From Rotaria socialis (Eukaryota; Rotifera; Eurotatoria; Philodinida; Philodinidae): 64,000 nucleotides of DNA. Location: assembly GCA_905331475.1 (NCBI GenBank), contig CAJNYU010003729.1, positions 1 to 64,000 on the forward strand. The letters are read 5' to 3'. This document shows, piece by piece, positions 28,801 through 41,000 of the stretch. Below the pieces are notes generated by a model, which saw only the letters and a program-made list of their open reading frames with translations, was not told the origin of the DNA and made no database searches. A program made the translations under genes and the position numbers. Each line of letters starts with the position of its first letter. The stretch's first letter is position 1.

Positions 28801-30160
28801 ACCTTCTTTTAACTGAAATCTCTCTCAAGAATCCTACAGATAATCAAAACCAACCATTAATACTTCATAATATAGATGAGGTAATCGATCAAACATTACG
28901 AAGTCAATCTCAAGAATCAACTTCAAAAAAATTCGATGAAATCAATAATTTAGAAGCTATTCCTGATGATATTCAACCATTAATTAAAATATCTCCTGAA
29001 CCCGAACAATATTTAAATACAGTAGAATCGAACATTTCACCTATAGACGATCTATCTCCAATATTTAACAGATCTATTTTAACAAATCAGAATGATAACG
29101 ATGATTCATTTATTATTGAAGAAAATCGATCTTATGAAATAACGAATGATGCTGATGAAGATTTTGAAAGTTTATATCAACGTTATTTAACTAATCTTGA
29201 ACAATATCAATCAATGATGCAACAAATTAATGAATATGAACAAAAAGAAAAATTACTAACGCCCATAACCGAAGAATCAAAATTGTTGATTGATCTTGAC
29301 ATGAACGATAAAGATTTAAAACCAAATGATATCGAACAATTTTGTTTTGCAATAAATGTAAAACGCCAATCAAATCATATTGGTCATTATGGTTTTGAAT
29401 TAGGAGAAACATCCGATGGAAAAATAATTGTTTCTTCAATTATTGATTCATATTATTGTCCAGATTTAAATATCGACGATGAAATTATCGGTATAAATAA
29501 TACTTTTACATTTACAACACTTGAACAATATTATTTATTATTTCATTCTTTATGGTATAAACCATGTGAATATGTACAAATATTTATTAATAAATCAAGC
29601 AATATTTCCATCATAAAAGGTACATACAAATAGAGAAGATTAAAGTTAATCGAAGGAAACATCTCATTCGAAAACTATCCTAACGATATGAATTTCGAAT
29701 AGATTCCGTAATTGAAAACGAATTTATTTCTAAGATTAGAATTTTCTCGAATATGTTTTTCTTCTTCTCCTTAGAATCAAGATCTAGAGGAGACATAGGG
29801 AAAAAGTCAAAGTTGACATTTTGCTCAGATAGATCTTCTCTTATGTTAAAAATAAATTATGAGTAAGAAAAATAATTACTTTGGCTGTAGAGCTCTATTT
29901 ATAGATCTTGTCTATGGAATGGCAAGTTTACATTGACTAATTCCCCTCGATTCTATTTCATAGAGCAAGAAGAAAAATCATTTTTCTGTTTTCATCTAAA
30001 TGCAAGATAAAAGAATTGTATTGTATTCTCATACATAAAGCGATTTTTTAATTCGATTCCAATAATACTCTATTCATATATGGATGTTTATATTTAGATT
30101 CCGAGTCGATGTCGTTTCAATCAAGTTCTCTCTCATGGTCATTATCGATACCAGAATCAG
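22804..30160 (+). CDS. unrecognised protein with two PDZ-like domains (3' end uncertain)
   Basis: Seven exons, 22804-22918, 22975-23229, 25693-26055, 26127-26307, 27067-27835, 28239-29619 and 30098-30160, join in phase to about 1042 residues. The first PDZ-like domain (about 79-165) crosses exons 2 and 3, with the turn GLRNGDVLIFLNELNI. The second (about 930-1018) has YGFELGE and LNIDDEIIGINN. A Ser run coded by a TCA microsatellite (23047-23076) precedes the first domain. The middle is low-complexity and Asp/Ser/Asn-rich, with no known domain. PDZ proteins are scaffolds that bind C-terminal peptides; no more specific name is justified. Introns of 2.5 kb (23230-25692) and 0.76 kb (26308-27066) are unusually large for this window. 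After 30160 the frame can read on to 30363 or splice to a tiny last exon; either end lies inside the next gene's promoter. Confidence 0.72.
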
Positions 30161-30358
30161 GTAAAATAAATGCGGTTTCTTTTTTTATTACTAATAGACA
30201 TTTCATTGACACCAGACTAAAGCAAGTTACTTTTAATAGAACCGCAGAATACTATGTGATCGTATTCACATTTGTACATTCTAATGAGTTATTAAATATT
30301 CTATTTTGCATATCCCTATCCCTATTTCTTTCTTCTTTTTTTTTGCGTAACTTATCCA

Positions 30359-30387
30359 TATAAAAAGCGGCTGCATAGAAATTCAGT
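30359..30387 (+). promoter_or_regulatory. core promoter of the first intermediate-filament gene
   Basis: TATAAAAAG at 30359-30367 and TTCAGT at 30382-30387 have canonical TATA-to-initiator spacing. This predicts a 5' leader of about 65 bases before the ATG at 30451. Confidence 0.6.
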
Positions 30388-30450
30388 AGATTTTCTTCTC
30401 ACATTCGTAATATCGATTCGAGAAAGTTAAACGTGAAAAAGAAAAGTAAT

Positions 30451-31992
30451 ATGCCGACTATCTATGATATGCAACGCGAAGAAACTTATGCGAATGATTC
30501 TCGTACAAGTTCAACTCTTGATACATATGGTACAACAGATACAACAGTTGGCTATATGTCAGCTATAACACCAAGACAGGTGACGGTAACTCGACCTGTA
30601 AAAAATCTCGGTGGTGGAAATCGAAGTGTCACATCAAAAATGAGTGTATCACAATCTGTATCAAGCAATGCTGTACCATTACGTGGTGGTGGCGGTGGCG
30701 GTGGTAGTAATATGGGTGGACATTTGGCTTTAGTTCCATTTACAAGTCAACGTGTTGAAGAAAAACGACAATTAGCTGAATTAAATGATCGTTTTGCTGA
30801 ATATATTGGCAAAATTCGTTATTTAGAAGCTGTAAATCGTAAACTTAGTCGTGATTTGGATAATATAAGAAATAAAAAAGGTATTGGTTTACAACGTATC
30901 AATGAGATCATTATGCGTGAGAAAAAAGAAGCCGAAGATACATTAAAACGTATGGATGAAGATATACGTTCTGGACAAACGAAACGACAAGACGCAGAAG
31001 CACGTCTTAAACAAGCTGAACAACGTTTAGCTAATTTACAACGTCCAGATCAAATCAATAATGCTAAAGGTCAATTAAAACAATTACGAGAAAAAGTTAT
31101 TGATTTAGAAAAAAAAATTGAATTAATCAGAAAAACTATTACTGATAATGACGACGAAATAGCTCTTTACAATGCTGAATTACAACGTATTCGAACTGAT
31201 ACAGCTAATCTTATAACTGAAATAGCCAATGAAGCAACACAAAAACAATTATTATTAGCAGAAAAAACAGTTCTTGAACAAGAGCTAAAAGCTCTTGAAA
31301 CAGCACATAAATTTGATGTTGAACAACTTCGTTCGAAAGTTGCTATTGCTAATGTTGATCCGGCACCATTTTTTGAAAGCGAATTAGCATCAGCTATACG
31401 CGATATACGTAAACAATATGAAAGTATAACTGATCAACAACAGCAACAACTACAAAATTATTATCAAGCGAAAGTTAGCGCACTAGTTGAATACCATCAA
31501 CCAAAACAACCAGCTGAATCGCAATGGCAAACGGAAAAGATTCGTGAAATAACACGTAGTATAGCTGATGTACGAGCTCGAGTTAATAGTTTACAAATGG
31601 AAAATCAAGATCTTGATAGACAAATAGCTGACATACGTCAACAAATTCAAACATCCGTATATCAAGAAGATCAACGTTTGGTTCATGAGCAAAAATATTT
31701 CCGTGATGAAATCGAACGTCTCAAAGGTTACATTATTGATCTAGAAAAATATCGTACAACATTGGAAGAAGAAATACGCCGTTATCGTTCGTTACTTGAA
31801 GGTGGTAACAATCAAGTTGGCTTACGGCATTTTGCAGAAGAAGCCGAAAAGATTATGAATCGTGGTCGATCATTACTTGATTCGCTTAATTTACGTTTGA
31901 CAAAAAATAATTCTGGACCAATTAGTTCTCATAATGTACGAGAAATTACTCATTCAACATCTTACGCATCGGCTGGTGCTTTTCATGGATAA
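30451..31992 (+). CDS. cytoplasmic intermediate-filament protein 1 (intronless, no lamin tail)
   Basis: A single exon of 513 codons. I start at the ATG at 30451 (MPTIYDMQREETY); the frame is open from a GTG 18 bases earlier, which is not a plausible animal start. The head (about 1-102) is Ser/Thr-rich with a seven-Gly run. The rod opens with the helix-initiation motif (AELNDRFAEYIGKIRYLEA) and closes with EEIRRYRSLLEGG, about 350 residues, which is the long lamin-like coil 1B version found in protostomes. The tail is only about 55 residues (SSHNVREITHSTSYASAGAF) and has no lamin-tail domain. It should co-assemble into cytoskeletal filaments. An AATAAA lies at 32116-32121. Confidence 0.93.
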   Translation: MPTIYDMQREETYANDSRTSSTLDTYGTTDTTVGYMSAITPRQVTVTRPVKNLGGGNRSVTSKMSVSQSVSSNAVPLRGGGGGGGSNMGGHLALVPFTSQRVEEKRQLAELNDRFAEYIGKIRYLEAVNRKLSRDLDNIRNKKGIGLQRINEIIMREKKEAEDTLKRMDEDIRSGQTKRQDAEARLKQAEQRLANLQRPDQINNAKGQLKQLREKVIDLEKKIELIRKTITDNDDEIALYNAELQRIRTDTANLITEIANEATQKQLLLAEKTVLEQELKALETAHKFDVEQLRSKVAIANVDPAPFFESELASAIRDIRKQYESITDQQQQQLQNYYQAKVSALVEYHQPKQPAESQWQTEKIREITRSIADVRARVNSLQMENQDLDRQIADIRQQIQTSVYQEDQRLVHEQKYFRDEIERLKGYIIDLEKYRTTLEEEIRRYRSLLEGGNNQVGLRHFAEEAEKIMNRGRSLLDSLNLRLTKNNSGPISSHNVREITHSTSYASAGAFHG

Positions 31993-32792
31993 TTATCAAG
32001 AAATTTTACATACTGAAAATATTTTATTTTTTCGTTGACAAGGCACTCTTTTTTCTTATTGTTAGTTTAAACAATATTTTTCCTTTACCTTCACGCTGTA
32101 GTCAGTCTTAACATAAATAAACTTATGCGTATATCTCTTTTCCCAATATTTACTTATGATGAATTTCATAAGAAGTTGTAAACAGCATTAGTGGGTTTTG
32201 TTGCCTTCAAACCTTTTGCATGTAAACGCGTAGCTATAAGATGATTCATGCATGAATTGATCAGCTCTTTATATAGAAAGAATAATATTCATTTTATTCC
32301 CATTTTTTCCCGCTGTCATCCGATGTGTTTCTCTTGGTCGGTGTCTTTCTTTACGCACTTTATTATTTGACATCTATATGCGGTAGGTAACTAACCGCAT
32401 AAGGGAAACCATAAAAAACAGGGGAAAAGTGGCAAAGCGAGAGAAGCAGAGAGAAAGAGACAAAAAAAAGTTGTTTTTCACTTTTTTAGCAAAAAAAAAG
32501 TCTTCAATGGCTATACACTTCCATAGTCATAGCGAATCGACGGAACGAACACTACTGATCACATAAGGTTTCTTTGTTTATTCTTTCTCTTCGAATCGCC
32601 AAGCGTAGAGAACGAAAAAAAAACCGAACAGATCAATAAAAGGGCCATCTCAATTCTCTACTGCATTCATTCTTTTTTTGTGTTTTTCTGTTGTGCTATT
32701 TGTCTGCATTAATGCTCATTACTTGTTAAGTATCATTATTCTATCTTTTGTTTTCTTAAGATTTACAAATCGATACACAAACTAACATAAAA
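31993..32792 (+). other. spacer with 3' end of IF1 and promoter of IF2
   Basis: Contains the IF1 polyadenylation signal (32116-32121) and, before the next gene, a TATA-like AATAAAAG at 32635-32642, about 150 bp ahead of the IF2 ATG. Purine-rich tracts lie around 32400-32480. Nothing else was recognised. Confidence 0.5.
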
Positions 32793-34476
32793 ATGCCAGG
32801 CAACAATGATATCGATGTTGGATACACATCCCAAATTGCAACACGTTCAGCTAATATTCAACGTCATATAGGCAGTGGATCGGGAGTGATGACAAGAATG
32901 TACCAACAGTACTCTAGCGGCGGTGGTGGACTTAGCGCTGGTATATCAGGTTTAGCAGCCATAGCAGGTTTGGGTGGCGTCCCATTACGTCCAACTCATA
33001 ATGGATCAGTGGTAGTTGCTTTGAATGAAACACGAGAAAGAGAAAAACGTGAATTATCTCAATTAAATGATAAATTTGCTCAATATGTTGAAAAAGTACG
33101 ATTTCTTGAAGCACAAAATCGTAAATTACACTTGGAATTGGAAGCATTACAAAAGAGATCAGGCCAAGGTTCAACAAAAATAAAGGAAATGTATGAGATT
33201 GAAATGCATGAAGCAAAAAAACTGGTTTCTGAAACCGATCATGAACGTCTTTCAGCTGAAGGAAAAGCTCGTCAAGCTGAAAAAGATCTTGAAATTTATC
33301 GTAGAAAATACGATAGCATTTTAGCTGCTCGTGACACTGATCGGTCATCGATTGATCGTCTTCAACAACAAATAGCTGAAAATGAAGGACAAATCAGTTT
33401 GTTTCGTCGTCGTTTAGCTGATCTTGAAGATGAAGCAAAACGTTATAAAGCTGAAACACAACGTTTAGCATTAGAAATATCACGTTTACAAAGTGAAATT
33501 CAAAATGAAATGATGATTAAAAATACACTTGATACAGAAAAAATGACATTAGAAGATGAACTTACTCTACTTAAACAAACCCATGAGGCTTCTTTGATTG
33601 AACTCAAACCAACAGCTCTTGTTGGTGAATTAGATACAACACGTTTCTTTAAAAACGAATTAGCACAAGCTATTCGTGATATTCGTGCTCGATTCGAAGA
33701 AGATAGTGAACGAAAACGAGCAGATTTGCACAGTCGTTATACGATGCAATATAATGAACTTATTTTAAAATATAAAAAGAATGGTCTTGAACCAATGCAA
33801 ATGGAACAACAACGAATGCAAGAAGAAAAAATACGAACATCATTATTAACAACGCGTAATGAAGTTGCACATATGAAAGCAAGAAACGAAGAATTAAATA
33901 ATAGAATAAATGAACTTCAAATAAGTATTAAACAAGAAAAAGCAGATGGTAAAAAATCGACACATTCGTGTTTTGTTTTTGTTGTTTAGATAAAATTGTT
34001 TTTGATTTGTTTTTTGTTTAGGCGACCGATTAATAACTAGACGCTCTGTTGAAATTGAAGAATTGAGAACAAGACTAGAAAAACTACGACGAGAATATCA
34101 AGAAATTTCAACTTTGAAAACATCATTAGAAAAAGAAATCTTTACATACAGAGAATTACTTGAAGGAACAAATAATCGTGACGGTCTTAAACAAATCGTT
34201 GGTCATATCATGGAAGAAGCACGACGAATTGAATCTAGCCGAATAGCTGATGGACATGTTAGCGGCGCAATTGGTCATGCAAGTGTCAGTAGCAGCAGCT
34301 CTCAAATAGCTCAACGTACATTAGTCTCAGGTTCCGCATCATCAAGCCAATATGGGTCAGCTGAACGCTTAGTCGCAAGTCCTGCCCGCGCTTCGGCTAG
34401 TTATGGTGGTGCATCAGGTGGTGCTAGTAGTTCATATTCATATTCAGCTTCAAGCCATCAAGAATATTCATCATAA
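32793..34476 (+). CDS. cytoplasmic intermediate-filament protein 2 (Ser/Gly/Ala-rich tail)
   Basis: Two exons, 32793-33948 and 34022-34476, join in phase to 536 residues. The head (about 1-83) is Gly/Ser-rich. The rod starts at about 84 with KRELSQLNDKFAQYVEKVRF and ends with FTYRELLEGTNN near 434, again the long 350-residue type. The tail of about 100 residues is rich in Ser, Ala, Gly and Tyr (for example SYSYSASSHQEYSS), keratin-like in style, with no lamin-tail domain. It is the middle gene of a three-gene IF tandem on the same strand. Its one intron falls near the end of coil 2. Confidence 0.94.
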
Positions 34477-34579
34477 AACTAAATAATGACTTATGCGCGT
34501 TTTTAAGAATGGATAGGTTCAAGTTACACGTTTTAGTAATTCATGTATATGTTCGATTATCTATTTGAAATTGATGAGG

Positions 34580-34585
34580 AATAAA
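34580..34585 (+). terminator. polyadenylation signal of IF2
   Basis: AATAAA, followed by an overlapping second AATAAA-like unit, lies about 104 bases after the IF2 stop. Confidence 0.6.
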
Positions 34586-36488
34586 TAAAGGCATTTAAAC
34601 ATATGGCAAAAAAAGCGTTTTCGTTTTTCTTCAATTCTACTAATATTAAACACTTCAATGGAATGCTGTGATCAGATTGGTTATTTGTTTTTTCTCAAAC
34701 ATATATCAAAGTGTGAGAATTTGCTAAGATACGATTTTCAAGGTCGACAAACTCGAATTTTACTATGTGACATGTTTCAGATTGCTATAAAAATACGAAC
34801 AAACAAACAAACAATTGCCTCTTTCTATGCGAAAGAAATGTTATGTTTACCTTGAAGGAGACAGCCTATCGTTAATGTATGCACAAGTATAGAAAAAATT
34901 CATTCCTTTTTTTGCCGAGAGCAAGATTTAATTGTATTTGAATAACACTGCGAGGGATTTATTTGATTTTTGAAGTTTTAGTATTTTGTGTCCATAATTT
35001 AAAGTTTTAAGGACTAAACAAATGTTCATTTTGAATCTTTCATCTTGTGATTTGAATCTGAAAATTACATTTTGTTGTGACGACACGAATCAATCTCGAT
35101 GTTAAAAAGTTTTAAATATATTAAATGAGTAAATTAATCACAAAATAAAATCTCTATCAGAAGAGACTGTCTGAAGAAAATATAATTAAATGTTTTATGG
35201 ATAGTTGAAAACTCCGATTGATTTATTATCTGTCTTGACAATTTAAAAGCAAAAGCTTAATTTAAGATAAATGTATTCGTCTATGCGCAGTCTTATAATT
35301 GATGAATATATTATAAATAAGTGTTGACGATTCAATAGCTACTTGAGTCTTTTGACAAAATTAGAAAATCTTCTTCGGATAAATGGCGTACAAAACATTT
35401 CAGAGGACACGTGACTGATAATAGATTGTTTTTGTAATAAAACTAGTCAATAATATCTTAGTTAAGTTTCAGTAATACATTACTTTCATCGTCACAACAA
35501 CATGCCACTTTTGAATTATTAAAACCTTGACAAACAACTTAACAGAAAGAATAATATTTTGAAAAATGTTGTCGTTCACTATCAAAAACATAATTTGAAG
35601 TTAAATCAGAGGATTTCTTTAGAAAAAGTTCCGCGAATTTTCTATATGGGACCTAATGGACCCAATGTGCCATTTTATAGGTCACGTATATCAGAAAAAC
35701 TATGAATTGTTGACCAGAATAAGAAAAACCAGTAGTTTCTTTTCTTTTTCTTTTAAAGAGACTTAAAAGAGCTACATCGATTATATTAGAACAATGATTC
35801 GCCGATTTAAACAATGTAGAGAATTACGATTAAGAATTAGATAAGGTCATTTTGAAATATTTCAGCATTGATTCTAACAAGCAGACTTTATTCTGTTGAC
35901 ATAGATTTATTGAAATTTAAATGAATAAGAGAAAACTTTTTGTTTATGGTATTGCATTGATGTTGATAGATCAAGGTTGTCTTCTTCTAAAAAGAACTTA
36001 TTTTTCTATGATTGAACATTTTTCTATTTCTGACAATCAGAATAAACTTCCTGATAGAACTGAAAAGGAAAATACGTTTACTTATTTCTTATCACATAAT
36101 TACTCTAGATCAAACTTGTATATTCAAAGAAAACGAAAGAAAAATCGACTTCTTTTACATCAGAGAACCTCATCTTCTATACAACTACAAGATAGTAAAG
36201 AAATAGCTGCAAATGTCTGAACTGAATTTTTTGAAATCTTTCTCTGAACATCAAACACCGTTTTCTACATCACTTATAAATTTTTTGTTGTTATATTAAT
36301 AAAAATAAACATTATCACGTTGAAACAAATTGAAACGCATAAAATAATTGTTATCGAACAATACTACATAACTGATCGAAGATCATAAACAAAAATATAT
36401 ATAACCACAAATTCTGTCGTTTCCATATGGGTGGATAGACATTGTCTTCTTGAGTGTTACAGACACAGAATTATGTTTATTCTCCTTC

Positions 36489-36525
<37 letters not shown>

Positions 36526-38015
36526 AGGACAGTTGCAGGCGTGAAAGATGATAATGGAAGCTCGAGTACGGAAAATTTTCTCTTCGATACAGACACAAGA
36601 AACAATAATCTATTTCCGTTTTTATCTTGATAACGTCGCATACATCCACTAGTACAATGATTAGTATATAATAAAAAAATGCTCTTGTTTGACGGCACTA
36701 CATAAGCAAATATAAGACACGATTTTGGTGCCGTTTACACAAAATCGATTGGTGTATGTATACGCTGATCGATCATATGTCTTAACGGTATGTCGTTTTA
36801 ATTCATACATAATCCATGTTCTATAATCAATATTGGCTCTATTTGGAGAAGGAACATACTCAAATATCTATCAATATATTATTTTAAGAATGTTAATTTT
36901 TACAGATATATTAATATTCTAGTCATAATGATTAGTAGACAATTTATCTATGAGAAATAGTGTGCCACAATTATACGTATTGTCGAAATACTATACTCCT
37001 GTAGGGTTTTTGTTTTTGTAAATATCTTAACTTTTGATATCGGATCCTATGTTGACCTATACATATGTTGGAGTATTTTGCATGTTTATGTTTACCGATA
37101 AATTCAGAAATTATTTGAAAGTATTCAATAGTAAATGTTGTTGTCTTGTTTTGTCGACTATTCAGTTTTTAATGGATATCTACTGTGCAGGATACTTTTT
37201 CTTATCTCATCCATCATCCTGATCGTCTATCATCAAATGAAGATATTACGTAGTAATTAGAACTTCTTGACATACAAGTTTTTGTACGTTTCTTTAAATC
37301 AAGATAAGCTTTCAATCACTTATATAAATATAGACGTAGATCATTCAATTGATTCCGTGACAATGAATTATATCCTTTGATTCTTTCTTCGTATGTGTAT
37401 TCTCGTTTAATCGTAGAATAACATTGATTGTATTCTTGTCGGAATTGTATATACGTATCTCTGTTGAATATAGATTAATGTCGATACAAATGATCTTGAT
37501 AGTTAAGTTTTTTTCTTTTAAGAATTAGTGCATGCGTGCGAAGAAGAAAAAAAACTCGTGCAAAGTGTGCGTTTTTTTCAGATCGACAAAATTTGAACTT
37601 GTTATTTTGGACTGTGACAAGATGGAAATGCCACTTGTAATAGAAACAATAGATTCTGCCTATTTTATTCACAATTGCGAGTAACATAAGCCAAGAGAAA
37701 AGAAAAAGAATGGACTATTATTATTCGCTCGATTATAAGAAAAGACGAAGGAAAATCGTCTCTTGTTATTCTCTATTCGTGCATATGTGATCTTGTTATT
37801 ATAAAAATAAAACTTAAAGGTTTCCAAAAAAGGAAATCTTTTTTGCATTCATTTTTTACAACGATCCGAATACTTAGATTTTTTCCATCTACAATTATCG
37901 CGTTGTGTGTTGTTTGGAAACAAAGCTAATAATCTAAAGAAATATTTTACTAAACAATCGATATATTGTGATTTGCTTTCTTTTGTTTTTAGTTTAACGA
38001 CGTGCGACTTGTTCA
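34586..38015. other. intergenic region, 3.4 kb, no gene recognised
   Basis: AT-rich sequence between IF2 and IF3. A 99-codon ATG frame at 35921-36220 has basic, low-information content and no splice context, so I do not call it. The AT/AG microsatellite at 36489-36526 is the only clear repeat. Confidence 0.55.
36489..36526. repeat. (AT)n-(AG)n compound microsatellite
   Basis: Ten AT units (36489-36508) are followed directly by about nine AG units. Confidence 0.9.
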
Positions 38016-41000
38016 ATGGATAATCGTTATACGTCTTCAACATCATATCAAAAACAAAATCGAACAGGAAATGATGCAAACATTTTTGATCGATTACGAA
38101 AATCTTCACAAAACATATCTATTGTTACAGACCGTTTTAATTCTCGTGGTACTTCGTTTGAACCAAGTGGTAAATCAGCTGTGGTTATGGCAATTCAGTA
38201 AGATTTTTTTTTTAATCACAGTCATCAATCATTACGTACATTGATCGAACAATCATGTGTTTATCGTTTGATCATCTTGTAATGCTCGTTGTGTTGTTTC
38301 ATACGGATATAATATTCTTCTGGGTAGAAGGAAGTACAAGTCCTGCTGTGTAGTATACTCTATGTAGCGAGAGTGTATTGTATTTCTGATAAAATGTCTG
38401 CCTTGAATGATGTTTCATTACGATTGTAATTGTTGACAACGATCAATGCGTATCTAATTACAAAAAAGTTGTATATAAATATCGAGCGATAGATTATGAT
38501 GATGAATGACAAAAATATTTGTTACGGTAGAAGGCGATACGACTTAGGATATGATATGATATATATATTGTAACAGACACTTTTCTCTATCAAATATAGT
38601 GACAACAAAAAACATTAGCTGGATGAAAACAAAACTTGTTTATTGGTGAAATATCTCTATCGAAGATTTTGTATTCAAACTCCTGCGAGATAAAATTAAA
38701 GTTTTTTTTCTGGTCGAACTTTTATGTATTTATCAATAAATAATGGTCAATAAGAAGATTTATTATGAAATATGCTTTTCTTTTATAACCAAAAGATTCT
38801 GAGTAATAGCATTATAGAAAAATAATTCATACATTCACGAATGATTTAATATTGATGAGATAAACAGAAATTTACTTTGACATCTATAGGATTGATCAAA
38901 ACTATCTTGCTGTTGAGAAGCTTAACATCACGGTCGATTTTGTAAGATTTTGGTGCGGAATACAAACGGTGATAGAGAATTTAGAAAAAGTAATAGTGAT
39001 CCTATATTGATTGCATACAGTCCACCGAATGCATGAAAAACACTTATCAACTAACAGGCGGGTTGAAGTAAAAGAGCTGATATGTGCACTTTATTGTAAT
39101 AGACGAAGTACACTAACATTTCTGTATATTGTAACAATTATTTCTTTGTAAACATACGAAGTGATAGTGCATAAACATATTCTGAAAATGTTTCTCTACG
39201 TTTTAATTAATGCCAGTAATATCATGATTGATATATTAGTCCTACAGGCATTGTGCTACAGCTTTTTATCTAGTGTTTCCAGAGATATGTTATTAGTATA
39301 GATTCGATGTTAGATGAAATCAACTAACGGTATTGCAAACGAATGAAAAGTGTGATCTGATGATAATTCTTGATGAACTTTGAATTTCTCCTATTGTTTG
39401 TTTTCAAAGAGAAAAACGTCAACGTGAAAAACGTGAACTGACTCATCTTAATGATCGTTTTGCTTCGTATATTGAACGTGTACGCTTTTTGGAAGCTCAA
39501 AATAAGAAATATCAACTTGAAATTGATCATCTACGGTTGGTTTTCATGTTGTTTTTATTTTTAAATTTAAATAAAAAAGCTTTTTTTTTCTAGAAAAAAA
39601 TGGGGCTCAGAAACAAGCAAAGTAAAAGAAGTGTACGAAAAGGAAATAACCGAAGGACGTCATATTCTCAATGATGCAACAAAAGATTGTGCTACTATTG
39701 AACTTCGAGCTAAACATGCCGAAGAAGAAACGCACAAACTTCAAGACAGGTGCATGAAACAATTAATTCCGTTCTGTAAGTTTAAAAAGAAAATTTTCTT
39801 TGAATAGATGTCTATCATTATTGACTGGGCGAGAATCTGATCAAAAGAAAATTGAATTAATACAAAAACAATTGTTCGATAACGAAGCAGATCTTGATCT
39901 ATTTCGTCGTCGTATAAGTAAATTCTATTATCGATGTTTATTTTTTGAGTATTTGCAATGTAAAACTCATTTTTAGCTGATCTTGAAGATGAACAAAAAC
40001 GGTATTATATTGAATCTGAAAAGCTTACTTCAGATATTTGTCGTATAACAAAAGATTTAGACCACGAAATTATCACACGAGTACAGTTAGAAAATCAAAA
40101 GCAAAATCTTGAGAAAGAAATTGAATTTTTAAAAGAAATACACCTACATGAAATAGAAGAAATGAAGCAATTGAATTTTGTTGATACAACATTAGATCCT
40201 ACGAGATTTTTCAAACATGAATTAGCGAATGCTGTAAAAAATATACGCAAAGATTATGAACAATTGAATGATCAACAACGAAATGAACTTGAATTATGGT
40301 ATCAAATAAAAGTGACACAAGCGGTAAACATGAGTTTTTTGTTTGCTTTGTAGAATTTATATTTTACTTCGTTTATTTTAGGTACAAGAAATAAAAAATG
40401 CTCAAGCTCTTGAGAAACCAAAACGTATTCTTGAACAAGAAGAAATTAAAAGATTACGAACATTAGTTGCAGATTCACGACAGGATATTACTACAATTAG
40501 TCAACGAGTGAAGTTTATTTTTTTGCCAAAACTTGAAATATTAATTGTTTTACTATTTTGAATTATCTAGAATCGAGAATTAGAAAATCGTATTCGACAA
40601 TTAGAAGAATTGATTTTACAAGAACGAGATCAACATATTCGAACAAAAGACGAAAGAAACCAAAAGATAAGCGTATTAAGAACTCGTCTCGAAGATTTAG
40701 AACGAAATTACGATGAACTTGTTACAACGAAATCATCGCTCGATGCAGAAATTACTATTTATAGAAAATTACTTGAAGGTGAAGAAAACAGGTACGCCGA
40801 CGAACTTATGCTTTCTTTTTATTTATTTATTTTTTGTTAACTTTTAACTACCGAAATCAATTCATAGAGAAATTATTCTGTATTTATATTTTCTATAGGG
40901 AAGGTTTACAGCAAATAATTTCTAACGTTGGTGAACAGAATCAAGCTAATGTTTCTGCTAGTAGCGGTGAATCAACCAGTTTTTTACGATCTCATCCAAC

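Noticed and set aside
30433..30450. GTG start six codons upstream of the IF1 ATG.
   Set aside because: Non-ATG starts are rare in animals, and the ATG at 30451 fits the TATA/initiator position.
35921..36220. 99-codon ATG frame between IF2 and IF3.
   Set aside because: Composition is that of random AT-rich sequence; no domain, promoter or poly(A) signal fits it.
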